Assembly: GCA_028564675.1 (NCBI GenBank)
Contig: JAOVVO010000356.1
Location: 17,277 to 81,276 of the forward strand
Direction of reading: 5' to 3'
DNA from: Onchocerca lupi
Taxonomy: Eukaryota; Nematoda; Chromadorea; Rhabditida; Onchocercidae
Length of the DNA: 64,000 bases
The position numbers and the translations under genes were made by a program. Position 1 is the stretch's first letter. The number at the start of each line of letters is the position of its first letter. Positions 58,493 through 64,000 of this stretch are shown here, piece after piece. The notes beneath the pieces are model-generated. The model was given only the letters and a program-made list of their open reading frames with translations. It had not been told where the DNA came from and ran no database searches.

Positions 58493-61400
58493 GAAAGAAT
58501 GAATAATTCAAAATAAAAAAAAAAAAGAAAAAAGAAAAAATGCAATTCAGTGCAAAGAAAATTACATTCGAATTTGGAGAACAAACAATTTGATGAAAAA
58601 ACACTTCAAAATTTAAATAGATTATGATTTCAAATAAACAAATCACTGTATTTCTTCGCATAAATACTCAATTTTGAAATAAATAACTATATAATTCCAA
58701 ATAAATAACTCACTATATTTTTCTGATTGGCTTTGAACTTTTTTAATGATTTGTCAAATTAGCAATTTCAGCAATGACTTCAATTCACTTTTCGACTTTC
58801 TCCATTCATAATGACATGTAAATAATGAATTGAGCAGATGCTTTTGTTATATTTGTCTTTTTTTTCTTTTTTTTTAAATTCATTTTCTAATCTTTGGATG
58901 CAATTTAGCAAAGAGTACTGCCAATCTTGTCAATTTTTCAATTCCGAACTGCTGAATATTTATAATGTTTGCTTTTAAATTAAGAAAAAATGAATCCATG
59001 CATGAATGCCATCAATTTACATCGATAGTCTAATTATAGAATGGAGAAGTAAGAATAAATAATTTAGAAAAAAAAAATACGAAAATCATTTAAGCATTTT
59101 TTTCGAATTGTCAGAGCAGTAATAAAACACGATGAAAGATTTCAATGTGATAATTGCATGTGTCGCTATTCATCAAAATGCGAATATTCACATTCAAATT
59201 CATTATTTTCATTTTTTTCATTGCTAATGGAAGGTTATAATTTGTGAAGGCTTTAACTACGAATAGCTGCAATAACAAACTAATTTTTACTAATTTAATT
59301 TTAGAATACCTTCTTTATTCAATGTTAAGATTTGATATGAATAAGATGAAAATTTTTAAAAATTAAAACTAAGATTGTTTTTATTGCTATAATAATTCGT
59401 CACAATATATTCGTCCAGTTTTTCTGATATTTAATATTAATTTATTTTTGCATTTCAAATATATATGAAACGGCAAGTGAGAAAGAGAAAGATAAGGAGA
59501 GAGAGAGAGAGAGAAAGAGAGAGGGAGATTAACATTCAGATATCGATAATGAGATAGAAGAATAAGCAAAAAAATAAATTAATTAACAGTTGGGATTTTA
59601 AGCAAAAAAGAAAAAAAAAATTAATTAATGGTTATGATTTTAAATTTTTCGCAAAATTGCATATATGATAGACGGAGCAACATTTTCTACACGACAAACT
59701 TTAATTTTAATTTCAATTCTTCGGTACAAGCAAATTGAATGATTAAAAATGATATTGTTTTTAAAAAAGCTATTTATGAAAAAGATTGAACGTTTGAGCG
59801 TTCAAAATAAAACTTTTCTTAATTATATCACATATATATATATGTGTTGTTTACAGGAAGTTCAAATTGATAGCTTAATTAGTAAATCAATTCGAATTAA
59901 TGAATTATGAGCAAACATACTACAAATTTTTATTTCTAACTTTTTAGAAATAATAGCGAAAATTTGCCATATTTTTTTACATTTTAATTTATATATCATA
60001 ACCGTCAGCATGTGTACGATTATATTAATAGTTGAAGAAGTGCCCCAAGCATTAATACTGCAAAAATCAAAATAATTTAATCAAAAAACAAGAAATATTC
60101 TTAAAAGTATTTGAAAACTCAAAGTAATAATTTTAGGAAAGAAATTTCTGAAATCTTAAAAAAATCATGTAGCGAATTCTTTATCATTTCATATTTTTCT
60201 TAATTGTTTGACAGCATTAAATGAAAATTGTTTGTCAGTTATGAATCTAACTTTGAAGAAAAAAAAAAGCATTTTTTCGTTTAGCTCAAACAAAAATGGA
60301 CAGTAAGCAAGAATAATTACAAGAAATTTACATGAAAAAGATCCATTTTTCATTGTTGAGGGCATCATCATCTGACGAAACAAGACAAATTTCAATTTTT
60401 GCAATTTGTAATTTTCATTTCATCGTTATAGCAGTATAATTTATTTCTATATTCCCACCACACCTTTCCTACAATCATTGTTTTCGTAGCCATTTTCCGA
60501 ATTGAACTGAATGAATGATCGTTATTTTTGATAATTATAAGCATAGCTTTTTGTGTAGATATTTACGTGGAAATTTAGTAATCAATATAATAAACAATAA
60601 TTTATCGTAATAAGAATCAAAAATATTTTGAAAATCGGAACTATGCATGTAGAAAATAAACGAATGAAATTAAAGTAGAAGCTAAAATAAACTTTCTATA
60701 ATTGAGCTTTAACTTCAAGATTGATAACTAAAAGAGGCAATCATAGAAATCAAAATATTTTTTTTTTTTTTTTTTTTTTATGACGAATTTTTGTAAAAAT
60801 GGTTATTTTCATAGTGGAAAATAGGCTATATATTGGTAAATCTATCTGCCAGAAGATCATTTTTTTTGTAAAATTTGACCGAAGCCATATATATCATTGA
60901 TATTTATGGCATTTCGCATAGATATTCTAAAACATTTATCTTTTATCAAGAAATTGTAATCACATCAAATAAGGCCTTTTCTTCGTTAATAAAAGTTGGC
61001 TAATCTTAAGGATGAGAGAGATGCGATTATCGTAAATTCACCGATGTACGACTTGAAATGTGTGAGCAATATATGATGTTACGATGAATTGTTTTGATTT
61101 TTGTAGCTGAGGTCACAATTCGCCGCAATTTATTGATTAATTAATTATTCATCGAATAATTCCGATATTTATGACTTGCCTAATTGAAAAGGAAATCATG
61201 GTTGCAGTTTGTGATATGTACCATTAATTGTTTCACCATTTCTCTTAACGGAAAAAAAGAAAAATGATTTTTGCAATACAATCATCGATTACCGCTAAAT
61301 TAATCAAACAAATATTTATTCAAAAATTCCAGATATAATTGACACTTAAATTTATTAGATCATAAAAATAGATTCAACCCAACAATTATTTCATTTTGAA

Positions 61401-61699
61401 ATCAATAATTTTGAGAAAAAATATTTTTCACTTTATGAAAATATTTCAAGAATTGGATGTTACAAATACGAAAATTTTATTAACATCGCATTTAAAGAGC
61501 ATCAAATGATAAAACAGAATTGTGATTGTGATACAATCAAATAGAATTTACGACGGAACGTAAAATTCAAGATCATAAAAATAAATATGACATTAGGTTA
61601 CTTTTACAGAATATCATAAAGTGAATGATTATTCTATTAAACAAATTTCTTGAACAAGTGATTATTAGAATGAAAGGGCACTTTTTCATCTTTCAATAT
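58493..61699. other. AT-rich spacer with faint exon-like and finger-like remnants
   Basis: No complete gene is recognised. Two minus-strand segments (60335-60382 and 60003-60057) can be spliced in phase into a short membrane-protein-like peptide. A plus-strand segment near 59125-59210 reads KHDERFQCDNCMCRYSSK, like one degraded zinc finger. GA-rich (59480-59530) and AT simple repeats are present. Confidence 0.45.
59125..59210 (+). pseudogene. Degraded single C2H2 finger
   Basis: The reading HDERFQCDNCMCRYSSKCEY has the finger linker (H-x-E-R-F), C-x2-C and the following basic/aromatic residues, but the histidine pair is broken. It may be a third, oldest member of the local finger family. Short length makes this weak. 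Confidence 0.3.
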
Positions 61700-62818
61700 T
61701 CATTGTTTTTTGTCTTCCATCGATTCTGTGCTTGGATCATATGCTTTGGCATTACCTATTGAAAAGTTTACAAAGATCATATTACGAATATTAACGATAT
61801 CATTGTCTAGCTATCACTAAATTGGGATAATGTTTTGTTTATTTTTTAAAACAAACAAACAAAAAAAAAAAAAAAACTTAAAGAAATAGATTACGAAGTG
61901 TATTGTAATGAATAATATTTATAAAAATGAATTCAAATATAAAGCGATTTAAACAAATATTTGAGAAAGGAAACAAACATGAAAATTTCATTGTAATGTA
62001 ATTGTCTTTCATAGATTTTATAGCATAATGCGCAATATTTGTCTTATTTTTTTGTTTTTATTCCATCTTTTTTTCCTTTTTGACATAATAAAAGCGGATA
62101 GCTAAAAAAAAATTGGATTAGTAAATGTCCATATTAAGCAAAATCTATACAAATAAAAATGTAAATGCTACCTGTTACTTCGCAATGGACTCCTCAATTT
62201 CTGCACCGATTTTTTTCAAATTTTGACACAGCCTTGCATTCATTTAGGCGAGTGCTCTTATATAGACCTAATCAGTTTTTTCACGTGTCACGCACGTGAC
62301 AACTAAAAATAAACGAGGAGGCACATTTATTGACTCCGCCTTCCTTTCTTCACTCATTCTCCTTCTTCCAACATCTCTCTAATAATAACAACAGTTAGCC
62401 TTCATTTTTTTCTCTCATTCTCCTTCTTCCGCGCATCTCTGTAATAGTAACAACAGTTAGCCTTCTCTTTTCCTCTCATTCTCCTTCTCCCCCCACTTCT
62501 CTAATAATAATTAATAATTAATACTTGAAAAATAATATGCAACAAAAAAGCACATAATTAAAAAGTAAAAGCTAAGAAAAAAATGGAAGGAAATCAGATT
62601 TCATAAAAGCTAAAGAACAAAAGAAATAAAAAGCCGAAAAAAAATTTTGATGAAATATTAAAATGAATATCATCAAATTAAAAATTAAATAATAATAAAA
62701 AAGAAAAAATCCACAACAAAAGATAAAAAAAGAGCAAACCTTTTTTTGAAAGATATTTTGAATCCACATTATCATCATCCCGATCATTAATAGTTTTCGT
62801 TCTAACAGTAACACACTT
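61700..62818 (-). CDS. 3' end of an unidentified gene entering from the right edge
   Basis: Two exons join in phase. The first, 62740-62818, reads KCVTVRTKTINDRDDDNVDS then KYLSKK. The second, 61700-61755, reads GNAKAYDPSTESMEDKKQ, then TGA. Both have good acceptors (CTACTTTCAG, TTTCAATAG), and their GC content and Asp/Lys/Ser-rich residues stand out from the flanks. The sequence is too short and polar to assign to a family. It looks like a soluble C-terminal tail. Upstream exons must lie beyond 62818; the only candidate in view is a frame-shifted duplicate of the first exon at about 63193-63240, so the rest is probably off the right edge. The intron between the two exons contains the inverted dispersed repeat and a minisatellite. 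Confidence 0.55.
62160..62345 (-). repeat. Dispersed repeat, inverted copy
   Basis: Reverse-complement partner of 53310-53506, with the same order of landmarks. It differs by scattered substitutions, including TATATAAGAGC for TATATAAAAGC. It holds a pair of CACGTG E-box palindromes (62282-62287 and 62293-62298) that are degenerate in the other copy. It sits in the intron of the unidentified right-edge gene. Confidence 0.8.
62346..62510. repeat. About 62-bp minisatellite abutting the dispersed repeat
   Basis: Three copies of a unit with CTCATTCTCCTTCTTCC, then CATCTCT, TAATA, TAACAACAGTTAGCCTTC start near 62353, 62415 and 62476. The CATTCTCCTTCTTCC part is shared with the edge of the dispersed repeat, suggesting that the array grew from the repeat's terminus. 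Confidence 0.85.
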
Positions 62819-63475
62819 CTGAAAGTAGGAGATAAAAATAACAAGTAATTCGAAGCAGTGAACAATATTCAAAAACAATAAAAATATAGTAAATAATTGT
62901 TCAATCAATTACAAAATACACATCAAGTCATTTTTTTCTTCTAGATAAATTAACATAAAACAAAAAAGTATATAATAAAATAAAGTAAAAAAGCTGAAAA
63001 AAAATGGAAGAAAATTAGATTCCACAGAAAGCTAAAAAATGAAAAAAAAATAGAAAGTCGAAAAAAATTTTGAATGAATATCATAAAATTAAAAATTATA
63101 TAATAATAAAAAAAAAAATTCACAACAAAAAGTAAAAAAAGAACAAACCTTTTAAAAAAAGAACAAACGATATTTTGAATCTGTATTATCATTTTTTCGT
63201 TCCAATCATTGATAGTTTTTGTTCTAGCAATAATACACTTCTGAAAGCCATGGAAAAAAATTACAAGTTAAGTAAAAATATTATTCGAAATAGTGAATAA
63301 TATTCAAAAACAATAAATAATGTTCGGAAGTAGTAAATAATTGTTTAATCAATTACGAAATACATAGTACATCACTTTTTTTCTAGATGAATTAAACATA
63401 AGGCAATAAGGAATATAATTAAATAAAAAAGCTAAAAGAAAATGGAAGAAAATAAGTTTTATAAAAGACTAATTA
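62525..63475. repeat. About 420-440-bp tandem duplication that includes an exon
   Basis: Unit A (about 62525-62945) and unit B (about 62946-63395) align from end to end. A third, partial copy continues to about 63475. Unit A contains the exon 62740-62818. Unit B contains its counterpart, which starts at 63240 (KCIIARTKTINDW) but carries a length change of about five bases that destroys the frame. Confidence 0.85.
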
Positions 63476-63482
63476 TGTGCGC

Positions 63483-63617
63483 GCATGTGCCCGCGCACAT
63501 GTAAGCATCGAATGTGATTATTGACCGCATGTGCGCGGGCACATGCGGACATCAACGTGATGATTAATCATATATGCCCGCGCACATGTGAACATCAAAC
63601 GTGATGATTAGTCATCA
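63483..63617. repeat. 45-bp tandem repeat with GC-rich palindromic cores
   Basis: Three units, each with a core such as GCATGTGCCCGCGCACATG (63483-63501) or its reverse-complement-like form GCATGTGCGCGGGCACATGC (63527-63546). The third core (63573-63590) has lost its left arm. Cores are followed by ACATCAACGTGATGATTA. Each intact core can fold into a hairpin with a seven-base-pair stem. Confidence 0.9.
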
Positions 63618-63923
63618 CGGCTAACAAAATAATGATACACAATAACAGAAATGAATTTGTTTTGATGGGTTTCTGATTTTTTTTTTTTTTTTTTTTGCTT
63701 TTGAATTAAAAATTTTGAAATTAAATAAAACTTTTTTTTCTTTTGATCTTACCTTAAAAAGTTGAAAATTGAATAAAATTTATCTCTCCTATAAATCGAA
63801 AAACTTGAAACTAAGCAGAATTCATTTTTTGGTTTAAATCGGAAAATTTCCAACTAAATAGTAATTAAGTCCAAATATTGTGTTACATACAATTTATAAT
63901 TATAGATCAGTTTAAATTTTTTG

Positions 63924-63950
63924 GATAATAATAATAAAAATAATAGTAAC

Positions 63951-64000
<50 letters not shown>
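63924..64000. repeat. (AAT)n microsatellite at the right edge
   Basis: About 25 ATA/AAT units, perfect over the last 50 bases, run off the end of the window. Confidence 0.95.

Noticed and set aside
60189..60404. 71-codon minus-strand frame as a whole gene
   Set aside because: Its start lies inside an acceptor-like context, and a shorter spliced reading in another frame is more protein-like; neither is firm.
1..64000. tRNA, rRNA, 7SK or CRISPR loci
   Set aside because: I looked for B-box-like GGTTCGANNCC motifs, spaced repeats and known RNA signatures on both strands and saw none convincing. A covariance-model scan was not possible here.

Overview
The window is animal nuclear DNA, very probably from a nematode and possibly a spirurid/filarial species; the species call is inference. 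It is very AT-rich and full of A/T homopolymers. Genes are split by many GT-AG introns with TTTTNCAG-type acceptors. One protein-coding start sits 10 bases behind a 3' splice site, as expected for spliced-leader trans-splicing. The chemoreceptor-like receptor has the architecture of the nematode Srx family. There is no bacterial or viral gene content, no CRISPR array, and no rRNA or tRNA that I could recognise.

Left part (1-35.8 kb), four conserved genes, all on the minus strand: (i) the beta-adaptin subunit shared by AP-1/AP-2 clathrin adaptors (12 exons, 3' end off the left edge); (ii) a CREB transcription factor spread over 12 kb, whose kinase-inducible domain exon lies 8 kb upstream of the rest; (iii) a polypeptide GalNAc-transferase that stops before any lectin domain and ends in HEEL, an ER-retrieval-like tail; (iv) a HEXIM-type inhibitor of P-TEFb with an arginine-rich RNA-binding motif split by an intron. 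I rebuilt exon structures by matching splice sites, reading phase and family motifs. In all four the phases close exactly. HEXIM has a clear TATA box. A short orphan exon resembling a Mutator-type transposase domain lies between genes iii and iv.

Middle (36-47 kb) is a gene-poor, AT-rich stretch with minisatellites and a run of nuclear-receptor DR1-like sites (35.4-38.6 kb).

Right part (47-64 kb) is accessory-like. It holds two decayed Helitron fragments in opposite orientations and a spliced-leader-like 22-mer just in front of the helicase fragment. A roughly 190-bp dispersed repeat occurs once upright and once inverted. A small C2H2 zinc-finger family is present: one apparently intact two-exon gene with a hydrophobic N-terminus, one pseudogene and one faint remnant. 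There is also an Srx-like seven-transmembrane receptor gene. Finally, the 3' end of an unidentified gene enters from the right edge, with one exon caught up in a local tandem duplication. The zinc-finger gene starts about 200 bases after the TATA-like box of the upright repeat, so the repeat may supply its promoter.

Coordinates of exons were worked out by eye and could be off by a base or two at individual junctions. No database search was run.
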